From Gerris lacustris (lineage: Eukaryota > Arthropoda > Insecta > Hemiptera > Gerridae), in contig OX578280.1 in the NCBI GenBank assembly GCA_951217055.1, forward strand, positions 38,019,628 through 38,083,627: a stretch of 64,000 nucleotides of DNA, read 5' to 3'. The notes under the pieces are model-generated. The model had not been told where the DNA came from. It was given only the letters and a program-made list of their open reading frames with translations, and did no database searches. Shown in pieces: positions 36,044 through 48,200 of this stretch. The first letter of the stretch is position 1. Each line of letters starts with the position of its first letter. Made by a program: the position numbers and the translations under genes.

Positions 36044-39000
36044 ATCAACAATCCCTAAAAGGGACAAATAAATATGAACTTTTTGATGAAAAAACCCTTA
36101 TTTTTGAATTTTACCTCCCTTTCAGGTTACCCCTCCTTTCATATCTCCTCCCGACTGTTATCCATCTTGTTCTCGGTCGTTTCGTTGTCGTTGGTTTTTT
36201 CGGATTGATTGAACTTACAATGGAAGTCTCCGACTAATTTCTTTACATTTTTTTACTTTCAGTTAAGTTCTTAATTGTTTACAAAATTCTACATTTTCTC
36301 TAGTTGGTAAGTGTTATAAACATCCTTTACTCCCATTTTTATCGTTTTGTAAGCTCTAGTTCTTGATTTGTTACATGATATTGTCCAATTTACATTCTGA
36401 CACCTTGAATTTGTTTTTATTCCTTTATGTACATATTTAAAAATAAACTCACCCTGTTTCACTTCAATGTAAAGGGAATAGTTGCATTTATAAAGTTATT
36501 TACTTTCGTTGATTCGGATTTAGATTCTTAGCTGAAGGCCCGTAGTGACAGAATTAGCTATTAATTAGAAAAAAACTACAGTTAGACTACGTTAAAACGA
36601 TGAATTTTAAGAAATCCCTACAGGTTTTTTCTTGAAATATATTTTTTTAAATTTATTTCCTATAAATCATATTTATTCGGTGGAATCGGCTTTGGTAGTT
36701 TTATTTTGTGTTAAGATTTTAGTTCGATGTGATAATAAGGATAAATATGTGTTTGAGATTTTTCATATTACCGATGCCAAATGTTTGTGGAGCATTTCTA
36801 CTCAATCTCTTAGAGAGTGTTGTTTTTTTGTTCCTGTTTTGTTTAAGTTTAATTTATCTTAGAACTAGGAAACATGTTTCAGAGTTATCTTAATATTTTA
36901 TTTATTCATTAACCCGAAGTAAATAGTGAAATTATCATTGAGTATTCATGTATTTTTCCCTTGAGTTATCAAAAATTTCTCTAGTATTAGTTTAAAGCTA
37001 ATTTTTGTTCCATTCTCTCTACCTGTTTTCCTTCTTTTTAATGCTCAAGATATATTTTATAGCTTAAAATTTTCTTTCTATGATACTATTAAGTGCACAC
37101 ATACTTTGTATTATATATTGATAATTATACGTTTATTTTTTTTAATATAATTTTTTATATAATTATACGTTTTAGCTATTTTATAAAATAGCTACATTTC
37201 ATGGAGGATTAAAAAAAAATTGAAAATTCAATCTGGATCTAGGATTGAAGAGTTTTTGCAATTTAAATAACATACTGATTGGGAATTTAACTCCAAAAAT
37301 GTTAACTCCAACCAAGGTTACCAAATGAGTTGCACAGGAGGGTCACGACAAGTTTTAAATCAGTTGGCGTGGGAAAATTTAAATAAAATTGGGAGGGGAG
37401 CCAATGAGAGATCGAGAATTTTGTCAAATGTAAAAATCACTAGCTCTTACTATACTCATGCCATTATACTTTGTAAATCTAAGAGCTCAGATTGGCTAAC
37501 CTATGTGAGGAAAAAATAAAACCACTATGGGGTTATCTTAAGATTATCCAGTTACATTTTTGTTTGCCTAGTTGCCCCGACCCACTACCCGCTAAAATCT
37601 CGAGCTCTTATTGGCTCCCCTCCCATTTTTTTTCAATTTTCCCAGGCTGTCAGAATAACAAAGTATAATGGCATGAGATAGCTCCCCTCCCTATTTTTTT
37701 TGTTTTCCCAAGCTGTCAATTAAAACTACTGTAGAAGACGTGTCATTCTCAAAATCGACTATTTTCATAGCACATTTTTTTTTTTTTAAATAAATTGAGT
37801 TAGTTTGTTGTTAATTTGTATGTTGATTGCTTGATAATTTGAGTTTGCCACTTGATAATGGTTATGTAGTGAATGCTACACAACAAAATCTAATAATTTA
37901 CTTGACAGTTGCTAAGTTTCTCTAGTTATTATAGAAATTTTAATAATATTGATACCTAGAAATAAATCAATGTATAACACTGATAACTCTGGTGGCAAGC
38001 AGTAGAACTAAGAGCAGTGCTATTGAGCATGACAGTTTTTGAAATTTGTATTTACTTTGGTTTTCATGATATGTCAACTGTAAATTATATAGAAATTATT
38101 AGGATAGCGAGGATTAGTCAAAAATTAAAGTTTCAGAGTTACCAACTTTTCAGGAAAATTTGTAAGAAGTGTATAGAGAGATGGATCTAAAGAAGAAAAT
38201 AAATAAATAAAATTGTCAAGTGGCATAACCGCATAACAAAGAGCCATAAAAAAAGGGAAACAAGTGTATACATTTGTGTGTTTGTATTTGCGTATATTTA
38301 TATACTGCTGTACTGTTTATATACTGTATGTCCATCATATAAAAGAAGAGAGAAGAAAGTGACAACAAAATGAATATTAGCAAAATCAGATAATAGTTAT
38401 TAAAAAAAAATGAGTAGGTGCTAATGGCAAGATGTTTTTGTGCAACTACCTTTCAGCCACGGGTAGGAGGGATTAAAAAAAAAAAATAAAGTGTACAATT
38501 CAATAATTTTTCTTTTATTTGATTCATTCTTGTATAATACATTGAAGAAGAAAATTATTTGTTCCCAAACTTCAACTGATCCACCCTATCCTTAAATTTA
38601 TAAATTAAATCAAATTTATGTATTAATCACATACCTACATTCATTTGGATTTGATCCCAGTAAAAGATGTGTTGAACTTGAAATTAATGAATTTTTTAAA
38701 ATGCTTTCTATTCTCCACAAAAACAGCTATAGTCGGATCAAGAAGAGAGTTTATTTTTGACATCAAGGGGGGGGGGGGGGGGGGGGAGGTAGTGAGAGAG
38801 AGCTTTTGGCTAAAGCTTGATTTTGAAATCTAGAAGGTCAGGTTAACTGGACAAACAAAAATATCACTGGAATCATTAAGGAAATACTTAGAGACTCAAA
38901 CCGTAATTCTTACTATATATTATTTAATACTTCTGTTTTAATTCTACAATGTTTGACTGGTGTAGTATCTATAATAATTAATCAATTTCATCTGTGGTAT

Positions 39001-39285
39001 AAATTATGTTACATTATTTTTGTAACTTATTCTTATTTTTTGTTTTATAAATATATGTACCAGTTTCTTATTTTTTATTTACGGTTAATTATCTTTAATG
39101 CAAACCTCGATAATAAAAATTGTTTGATAATTCCATGTTTTTAGCCTGTCTCTGGATACATCAAGTTGTAATAATCCTTCTTGATAATTCCAACTAATTT
39201 GTCGCCCTTTGGGTTTCCAATTACTGAGAATTGTATATGTGTATTGTATATTATATTATAACTAATAATTGTCTTTCATTTTCAG
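36044..39285. promoter_or_regulatory. Shared 5' region between CLPB and PCM1
   Basis: Both divergent genes must start in this 3.2-kb interval. PCM1 needs at least one 5' UTR exon here, because its first coding exon begins at a splice acceptor (ttttcag, ending at 39285). I could not locate it. Contents: nested inverted-repeat elements (37351-37727), a long G run (about 38767-38785), otherwise AT-rich sequence. Confidence 0.5.
37351..37727. mobile_element. Nested variable-terminus MITEs
   Basis: The outer element has ends agttttaaatcagttgg / gctgtcaattaaaact and cores gcgtgggaaaa...gggaggggagccaat and gctcccctccc...ttttcccaagctgtca. The inner element (37455-37677) has perfect 20-base ends ctcatgccattatactttgt and its complement. 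Its cores cagattggctaaccta and ttattggctcccctcc match copies A-C at 15341-17435, yet its termini are unrelated to theirs. Confidence 0.8.
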
Positions 39286-39293
39286 GCTTAACC

Positions 39294-42200
39294 ATGTCGG
39301 GGGGTTCTCGCCAAACTGGGACAGTTCCCAAAACAAAACACAACACTCGTACTAGAAGAGAAAACCCTGTTAATCATATTCCTAACAATTTAGTAAGTCC
39401 TTTGATATATTTAATTAAAGAAATATGATAAATATACTTTTCCTTTTCTTATTGTCCCTATTTAATATTCATATAAATTTGTGGTTAAGTCTTATAGGGT
39501 TTATTAACAAACTCATCTACTTCATCAAATCAGCTATATTTTGAACAAACCTGGTCATCATTAGCCCTAGATTAAAAATATCCTGAGAAGTTTTAATTGT
39601 GTTGACAGAAATATATTTAATTTAATTAATTCACCATGTTTGGTTTGCCACTTTTAAATAGTCAACTCCATTTATACATTTTTTTTATTTTATATAAAAC
39701 TTAAAACTAATTAACAATTAACATTTATAAACAACGAATAATTTTTTTTTTTTTTTAACGAAGGGGAACTGTGGGAATCTGCTACCAGACGATGGGGGGG
39801 GGGGGGGGGTGCGGACCCCCAGACAGTGTGGGGTTCAACCTGACTGACTGGGACCCACTAAACCCACAAACCCTTTTTTCCAAGTCAGAACCTAGCACGG
39901 AACCATTTTTACATTACTTCATGCTGGTGCCTAGGTGTTAGCCTACACTGGCTCCCTTCCTTTTTTGTTTAAATTTTTTATTTTTCTTCTTCTTCAACTG
40001 CCTTTTTCTGCCGGAGGATGTTTTCCACATAGCAGCTAACGGCCTGCCAGTTTTCTGGGCCTTCTATCATTTTTCCGATGTTGTCTGGATTAAACATTTC
40101 TATTTTCTCTATCAGTCATTTTCTATCTTCCTGCCTCCTTGAGCAATGGAAGAAGGTGTGTTCAGCGTCATCTCTTTCGTGGCTGCAGTGGAAGCATGCT
40201 GGAGTTTCCACTTTTCCCATCTTATTAAGGTAGGCGCGAAAGCAGCCATGACCTGTTAGCATCTGGGTTAAATAAAAGTTGGTCTCCCCGTGGTTTCTGT
40301 TTTACCACAGGGGGAGGTCCTTGATCAGTCTAAAGAAAGGTCCATCTTCCCGTGGTCCCATTTCGCCAGCGTTCTTCCCACTTCACTATGGTGCTTCACG
40401 CCTCACCGCTTTTTTAGCCTCCTTGTTGGCCTGTCCAATCTTCTTTCTTTCTCTTGCTAGCAGGTCTATCGGGACAACCCCTGCGATGACGAGGATCAAT
40501 GACGACGAGGATGTTAATTCAGACACCGTGCGGTAGGCGCATGCAGTCTCACCTTCTCTGTGTGGACAGCAGCTTCTTTCTGTACTTCTCGTACCTCATT
40601 GCGTCCGCCCAGATCTCAGCCCCATAGAGTATTATGGAGTGCGTGACAAACATCAGCAAACTGTTTTTTGATTGGGTGGGCCCACCAATCTTTGCCATAA
40701 GCTTACTTAATCTGGCTGTAGCTATCGCTGCTTTATCAGAGGCTGCCCTTATTTGCTCCCAGAAGGAGGCCCTCTTGTCGATCAATACTCCTAGGTATTT
40801 GACTGATTTCTTGACCTGAATGGTTGTGTCGCCAACCAGCATCACTGGACTCACAGGAGGTCTTCTCCCCGTCAAAATAGCAACTTCCGTCTTGTTGGTA
40901 GCAAGCTCTAGACCGTGGTCCTTTAGCCATGCCGTGATCCTCCTCCTCCTCATGGCCATGTTCAGCTTGATTTGAGCATGCTCTTCATTTCTCTTCAGGA
41001 TCACCACGATAACGTCGTCGGCATAACCTACTAGATGTGTGTGTTCTGGCATATTTATGCGCAGGATTTGGAGCATGGTAAATAATATTAATTGTTAATT
41101 AGTTTTAAGTTTTATATAAAATAAAAATGTATAAAAGCAGTTCACTATTTAAAAGTGACAAACCAAACATGGCAAATTAATTAAATTAAATATAGCTCTG
41201 TCAACACAATTGTAAACTTCTCAGAATGTTCTTAATCTAGGGCTGATGTTGACCAGGTTTGTTCAAAATATAGATTTAATGAAGTAGATGAGTTTGCTAA
41301 CACACCCGATATGACTTAACCACAAATTTATATGATAAATATATTATCTTGACAATTGCACAGATTTGTTTGCCAGGGAGCCAAAATATTTTCTGCCTAT
41401 TAATTTAATCATATGCACATCTACCAATATTTGATTCTACCAAGATTTTTTGGAACTTATTGATATAACAAAATTTAATAGTTTGTCAATAAGAATTTAG
41501 TTAATCATCACTTTTAAATTTCAAGTGAAGTGGTGAACATGTCTATTATTTATTTGTTTTCTCTGTGTTTAGGATTGGCATGAGACATACACCTGTCAGA
41601 GAACGAGAAAAGAGAGTAATACTGCTTCTCGATTATCTGACCATGGTAAACTTTTTTTATTTTTTATCATTTCAATTTAGAAGACAGTTTTGCCTCTCAC
41701 ATTTTTATTCAATTATTTTAAATGTATACATTGTTTTTGTTCAGGAGATGAATATGAAGAGAATCCTTGGATTGGTTTACCACAGCAAAGGAATGAAGCA
41801 GAGGAGGTAAGATTAAATGTTTAAATGTTATATTTCTGCAAACTAGGCTTGGCTATAATTACCAGGGTTGGAAAAAACCCGGGTTTTATGGAAAAAGCCC
41901 AACCCACCTGGGTTTTTTAATAAAACCCGGGGTTTTCAGGGTTATTTGGGTTTTTTAAAAAATAGTTATTTTTAACATAGTAAAATGTAACAAATCTTAT
42001 TAAAATGACAAATTGTGTCTAGCAAACCCTATAAATTAGCATATAAGTATTAGGTTTTTTCTACGAAATAATAATAATAAAATTAATAATAAAAATCGGT
42101 CCAAGACAACTCAGACAAACTTTTTCATATACGAGTCCATAATTACTTAGCCCATTCATTAGCTTATATAACTAGATTATTCCCAGGAAAACGGCTTATA

Positions 42201-45200
42201 TCGTTAGATTCGTATTTAAATTGTCCACATTTTAGCATTTTTTAATTAAAATCATCGGAACCGTTTTCGAGAATTTTTTTTTTCACTTTCTTTTTTTGGG
42301 GGGGGGGGATAGCACCATCAAATTTGGAGCTAAATTTCATTTCTCGATTTCGCCTTGGGGTATGATTTTTCTGAACATGTATGCTAAACTTCGTCAAAAT
42401 CGGCCCAGTACTTTAGGCTCCAGGCGTCTGCCCAGACAGACATTTTTTAAAAACTACTTTTTTGGACTCAGGGTACCTCAAAACGTGTAACACCATCAAA
42501 ATCTGAAAATCCAATTTTTCGCGCCATCACAATACTTTCTCTTTATATGAGAAAGTAATAGTGTGTATTTATTTTAGTGCCTACATTTTATGTACATTAC
42601 ATTGTTATATCTATCTATATTATTATAAAAGTTTTGTAAACAAACAAGTTCAGTGAGAGTGTCAAATTGTAAAAAGTTATGAAAGTTTAAATAATTAAAG
42701 ATTTCTATAAGGGAAGGTTCATGGCAGCGGCCGCTTTTCTGGGGTTGACGAGCGAAGCGAGTAGTGGGCGGAGCCCCCTAGTTTATATTATTTTATTTTA
42801 ATAATATTAAAGTAGTTTAATTTTTCAGTATAATACATATGTATACATTTACATTTTGATATAAATAAAAATTGCTTCCCAAGAATAAAATAGAGAATTT
42901 TAGGAATAAACAGGATTGCAGAAGATTTAAGCCATACAAAGCTCAAAAAGAATTTATAGTTATCATGGAATTAGGATATATGTGATATTCTGCATATTTT
43001 TTAGTCTCACAGCTCTTGCAATCACACAAGAATACTTGATATAAAAGAATAAAATATTTTTACTGTATATATTTTTTAAAAAACCCACAAAAAACCCTGG
43101 GAAATTAACATGGGTTTATTTCATTTTACCCGGGTGGGTTTTTTAATATTCCCCACCCAGGTGCCAACCCTGATAATTACAAACAATTTTATACAGGAAT
43201 ATATTTTTTGTTTAGCAAATTGTTTTTCTCTTACAGTAAGAGGAGTTCCTATACCAACTCTTTTTATCTCTTCCTAAACACATTCATACTCTTTTACCTA
43301 CCTACTTGGAATTCCAGTTGTTAAAAGTTTTTTGGAGTCTTCCTTCTCGAAGTGCTTCTGCAAAACTTTTTTTATTTTAATTTTGTCTTGAGCTATTGTT
43401 ATACGATCAAACCATTTCAATTGCTATGTTACTTGGCACATTGCTACATATTTTCTGATTTGCTTATGGCGAACATGGTCCAACTGCTGGTGCTGATGTC
43501 ACTTAGCTTATGTCCTCTCCCAAACCAACCAGCTTCCACTGCTCTAGTTGAAGCTGCAGAGTTGGTTTGATCATCGCCTCTTACACTTTTATTTTTATAC
43601 ACTTTTAATGTATTGATTAGTAAATTCCTCTTATTTGTTGTTAGATTCAAAAATATGAATATTGATTTTCAGGTAAGGTGGCAGAATGTTAAAAGCAGTA
43701 ACTTGACTCCAGAGCGCAGCGGATCACTTACTAATGTAGACTCCCTTGTATCTTCATTGCCATCCTGCTCAACTTCTCGCAGGCAGGAAAATTCAGTAAG
43801 ATTCTATTCCAATTATTATTTTTATATGACATTATTTTGTAGTTTATTCAAAAATCTTTTTTAAGTACTCCAGGGGTTATGTTTTTTGAAATCATCTTTT
43901 ATAAAAAGGGACAATAAAATAATTAATGGTTCAAGACCTCTATAAGTTTCTTTAAAACATTTTTCCAATATAAGATTTTTTTGTAGCCTCATTTTTTATT
44001 ATTACAGGCTTTGGAAGAACCAAGTACTTCAAAAGAAGCTGAAAAAATGAGGCTTAAGCAGAAGATTGAGATGTCCCAGAGAAAGGTATGTTATTTGGAT
44101 TAATTTCAAGTCATTCTTTTATTCTCTGATTTTTATGTAATCTTAAAAATAAACGTAAAACCTTCTAGAAGTTTTGAAGACTTTCCATAGATTTATTTAT
44201 TACTGATAGATCTGTACCTCATATGTAAATTCAAGTAAGTTTAACATATGACTTTTTATGGTATTTACTGCATTACGCTTTTAGATAATTGTTTTAGAGT
44301 ATTATAACTCCTTTTTTAATAAATAAAGAGATAATTGATGTGAAAATTTTGAAGAAAGATCCTGAGAGATCATTGTTAGTCCACATTAGCCTCTCTTATC
44401 ACTTCATTAATTATTTTATGTATTTTTAGATTGACGAGTTGCAGCAGCAGCAGGCTGCTTATATAAGTTTAAGGAATAAAACTATTCAACAAGTTAAGCC
44501 AGTTCAGGTTAGTGTATCTCTTCTTTAATGTATTTGTATCATTTATGAAATATTGTCTTCTACAACATACTGCTACATACATGCTACTTTCGTTTGAAGA
44601 TAGTTAATATATATCTAGTTTTGAATATATTAGAAAACATGGTTCGATAGTAGTTAGAAGGCAAGGATGAACCACTTGTTCAAACATAGGAATTAGGTCC
44701 TTATTTGGTTCTATTTTTACTAACCCCGAAGACAGTTCCAGTCACTTAACACATCATAAAACTGTACAATGTTCAATTAAACAAGTATTTTGTCATCATT
44801 AATGAGCCATGTAAATCAGAGCACCAAGACATGGAATCATACCCATAACCCTGTAACACACTTGACTCACAGATGTTAATCAAGCACCACAGCATAGAAT
44901 CCTATGTAAGCACCCTTGACATTTTTCCACTCTTGATTCATAGATGTGTATCATATCATGGCAAGGGATCGAACCCACAACCTCCTGCTGCTCTCGATTG
45001 ATGTTAGTGTTAATATCCCTTTTTCTTAGCAATCAATTGAGTATGGGATATTATTAATTCTATTCTTGGGAGAGATGATTTTCCTTAGTCAAAAGAACTT
45101 TTACACAAATGAACATTATCCCTTCTGTATAGAAGTTTAAGTATCCCTTTGTCTTAAAAGTTTATTAACAAAGTAAAATGATCATGACTATTACTTGTAT

Positions 45201-48200
45201 TAGTACTACCCACGAATGCATCACTATAATATTATTGTCTGTACACAGATAGAAAATCAAAATATAACAAATGTCCTTCAAAGAATTTAGGTCATATAAC
45301 ACACAAGTACCAAAAATATACATCAATCAAACATTATTTCTTTTATTTACCGGGACATACCTTTTTTTGCTCTAACCAATCATTACCTTAAACTTGAAAT
45401 TTTGTGATAAGAGCATCAAGCCTGGTAAACTAAAGAACAAGGGTTCAATTCCCAGCAGTGAAGTATATTTTTATCTGGCACCTTCCCTCTTCTTCTTCTG
45501 CGCCTTAGAGGCATTATTGAAAGTCCAATTTGTTTTAAAAAATTACCTTTTTGTGGTGTGAACTGCATTTCAGCGGCAAATAGTTGTGTTAAATTATTGT
45601 AACTTATTTGTTAGTGAATAAAGAGATAATCTTTGTAATAATTTTGTATATTTTGAAAAAATGTGGCACAATAATTTTACCTCTTGGTACAAAATTTATT
45701 TTGTTAGAACCAAATTTTTTAGTCTTAAATTCATATTTGTGTGAGAAGATTAATGGTTTAGATAGATAAATATAGAATATAAATATATTAGTTTAATTTT
45801 TAAAGTAAGGCGCGCTTCACGGAAGTACGTGAGGCGATAATCGCCGGTTTCTGTACAACTGGATTAAGTTAAAATTATTAAGTTTAATAGTTGTATATTC
45901 TTTTTCTACTCTTCAATCTACTTGTCATGGTGACTAAAAAAATGTTTTTAGTCGCCCGCCATATTGGCCGCCATCTTGAAAATATTAGGTGTGAAATTTT
46001 AATAGTTGCATATTATTTTTCTACATTTTAACACCTTTAAAATTATGTATAACATGTCATGGTGACTAAAAAAATGTTTTTTGTCGCCCACCATATTGGC
46101 CGCTATCTTAAAAATATAAAGTATGAAAAATCGAAAAAGTGTCCAGTTGTCACAAATGCCGAGATGCACCTGTGTGCCAAATTTCATGTTCCTAGCTATA
46201 GTAGTTTATGAATTGAAACAAGCAACGGACAGACAGACAGAGCCGTTATATAAGGTTTCTTTTTGTACTTTGTACAGAAACCTAAAACAACACCATCACA
46301 AATGAGGATTCAGATTCAATTTTAAATAAATTAATGTATTTAATTATTAAAAATAATATTTTAAAAGAAGTATGAGAATTGGTTTATCTTATATTTTTTT
46401 ATAATAAACTAGATTAATATTGAAATTTACTGTCTCATTTTTATCTAATAACAAAGCATTAAAATTTTAAATATTGATAACAATAATTTACAACTTTTTC
46501 TTACTTACAGGTTGAAGAAATCCATCAGAATCAACAAATAGTTCCTCCGAGGAATAAAGCTATCCAGCAAGTTAAACCGGTTCAAGTAATGATTCTTTTT
46601 TTTTTTTTTTGTTCTTGGCAATATTTTTTCCTCATTTTTTAGAATCTATGTTGTTTTGTTAATAATGAATATATTAGATCTCACATACCAAAAGGAAATC
46701 CAATAGTTTTGCAAAGTACGTAGTAATAATGTGTTCATTTTTGCACCCACGCACATGCATAGGATTCTAGATATGGATTTTCATTCATATTAATTTTTAA
46801 AGGGTAAGATTTTAACTTTAACGAAGACCTAAATTCATAACCAAAGGGAAGAGCATTAGTAAGGAACTGCTAACCAAATAAGAGATAAACTTATAACTCT
46901 GGAGTCTTAAATTCAAATATCCTTAGCAGTTCATTTATCTACTGATACGTTATCTTAAGAATGGAACATTAAAAGTTTACAGAACAAAGTTAGCTGGAAC
47001 AACTTGTTTCCAGATATAAAGCATTACAACGCTTGCTAGTGGGAAGTAGAATCTGATATTTCCCTATTTTTATTTATTTATCCCGAATAATAGAAACAGA
47101 AAGCCATACTCCTGCATTTTTCAGGGCTAGAATAAACACAATATTTTATATTCATTAGGTTTATCATTTTTTTATTTAGTTTTTAAAACTGTTTTCTTTT
47201 TTTTAAATCAGCAAGGGGACATGGATCAGATGGTCAATCTTGAGAGACGTCTTCAAAGCATCCAAGAATATACAAATGTAAGTATTAATTATTTTTTATT
47301 TTATGAATTTAAATAATCTTTGAAGTAACTGTTTCTAATATCTTTCCCCGGCTTAAGAATTTAATAATATCTTATGTGACTCTCACCACTGAAGCCTGCA
47401 ATATTTAATTTGTTATTTAAGTATTTCTTTTACATTTCTTTAATGTATTTTTTTAAAAATGTAATTGTTTTAATATTATTTACAGTTGATTCAAGCAATT
47501 GAACATGATGACCCTATGTTGGCTAACTTTGAAAGTGGAAGTGATTGTCCTATGGAGCAACAGCTCAGATCCAAGCTTCAAGAACTTATTGATAAGAAAG
47601 CTCGAATGGATAATCTTCTAGCTTATTTTGAAACAAACAAAGTTGCTGGTAGGTGGATTACGCCTTTTTTAAGAGTTAAAATGGATTTTATTATTTTTAT
47701 TTTCTATTTTTATTTATAAGATTTTTTATTGCAGAGTTGTTATTGTTTAGCTTTATTGATAATTGTATTGACTCCAAAGCTTTGATTTAGTTTGTTGGTT
47801 CCTGTTGTAGATTATAGTTCTCGTTCCATGTAAGCTTGTTCTAGTAAAAGAGATACTGCTGAAAAAACTCAAAAGTCTTGAGTTTTATAATTATAAATAT
47901 TTTAATTTAATTTCTCTATAATTTAAATATTTTTTTCTACTCAAAATAACATATATCTAAATAGATTTTTATCGAATTGCGTTAAACATTAGCTTTGAAA
48001 GTGTGGTAAAAGTCCCTAAATTGATTAGCCTACTTTCAGCAAAGTTAACTTTACTTGGCTTATGAATTTAATATTTTTGTTTTGGTTTATTTATGTATTT
48101 ATTTATTTTGTTTAGATGGAACTAGAAGTGTAAGCAGTGAAGAAGGAGACAGCGCTGGTACTTCCTACCTTAGACATTATGTATGCATTTTTCATTTTAT

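Larger units (their letters stand above)
41863..43172. mobile_element. Non-autonomous hAT element, 1,310 bp
   Basis: Ends cagggttgg / ccaaccctg, flanked by identical 8-base target duplications ataattac at 41855-41862 and 43173-43180. Subterminal repeats of aaaacccgggtt type occur at both ends (gaaaaaacccgggttttatg; ttacccgggtgggttttt). No transposase frame. It contains an interspersed repeat copy (about 42095-42561) and a Helitron (42614-42781). It lies in PCM1 intron 3. Confidence 0.9.

Noticed and set aside
40279..40536. 85-codon plus-strand frame
   Set aside because: Antisense to the C-terminal part of the R1-like element.
45405..45500. tRNA gene suspected from gggttcaattcccagc
   Set aside because: A box-B-like motif is present, but I could not pair acceptor, D and anticodon arms; better explained as a degenerate SINE.
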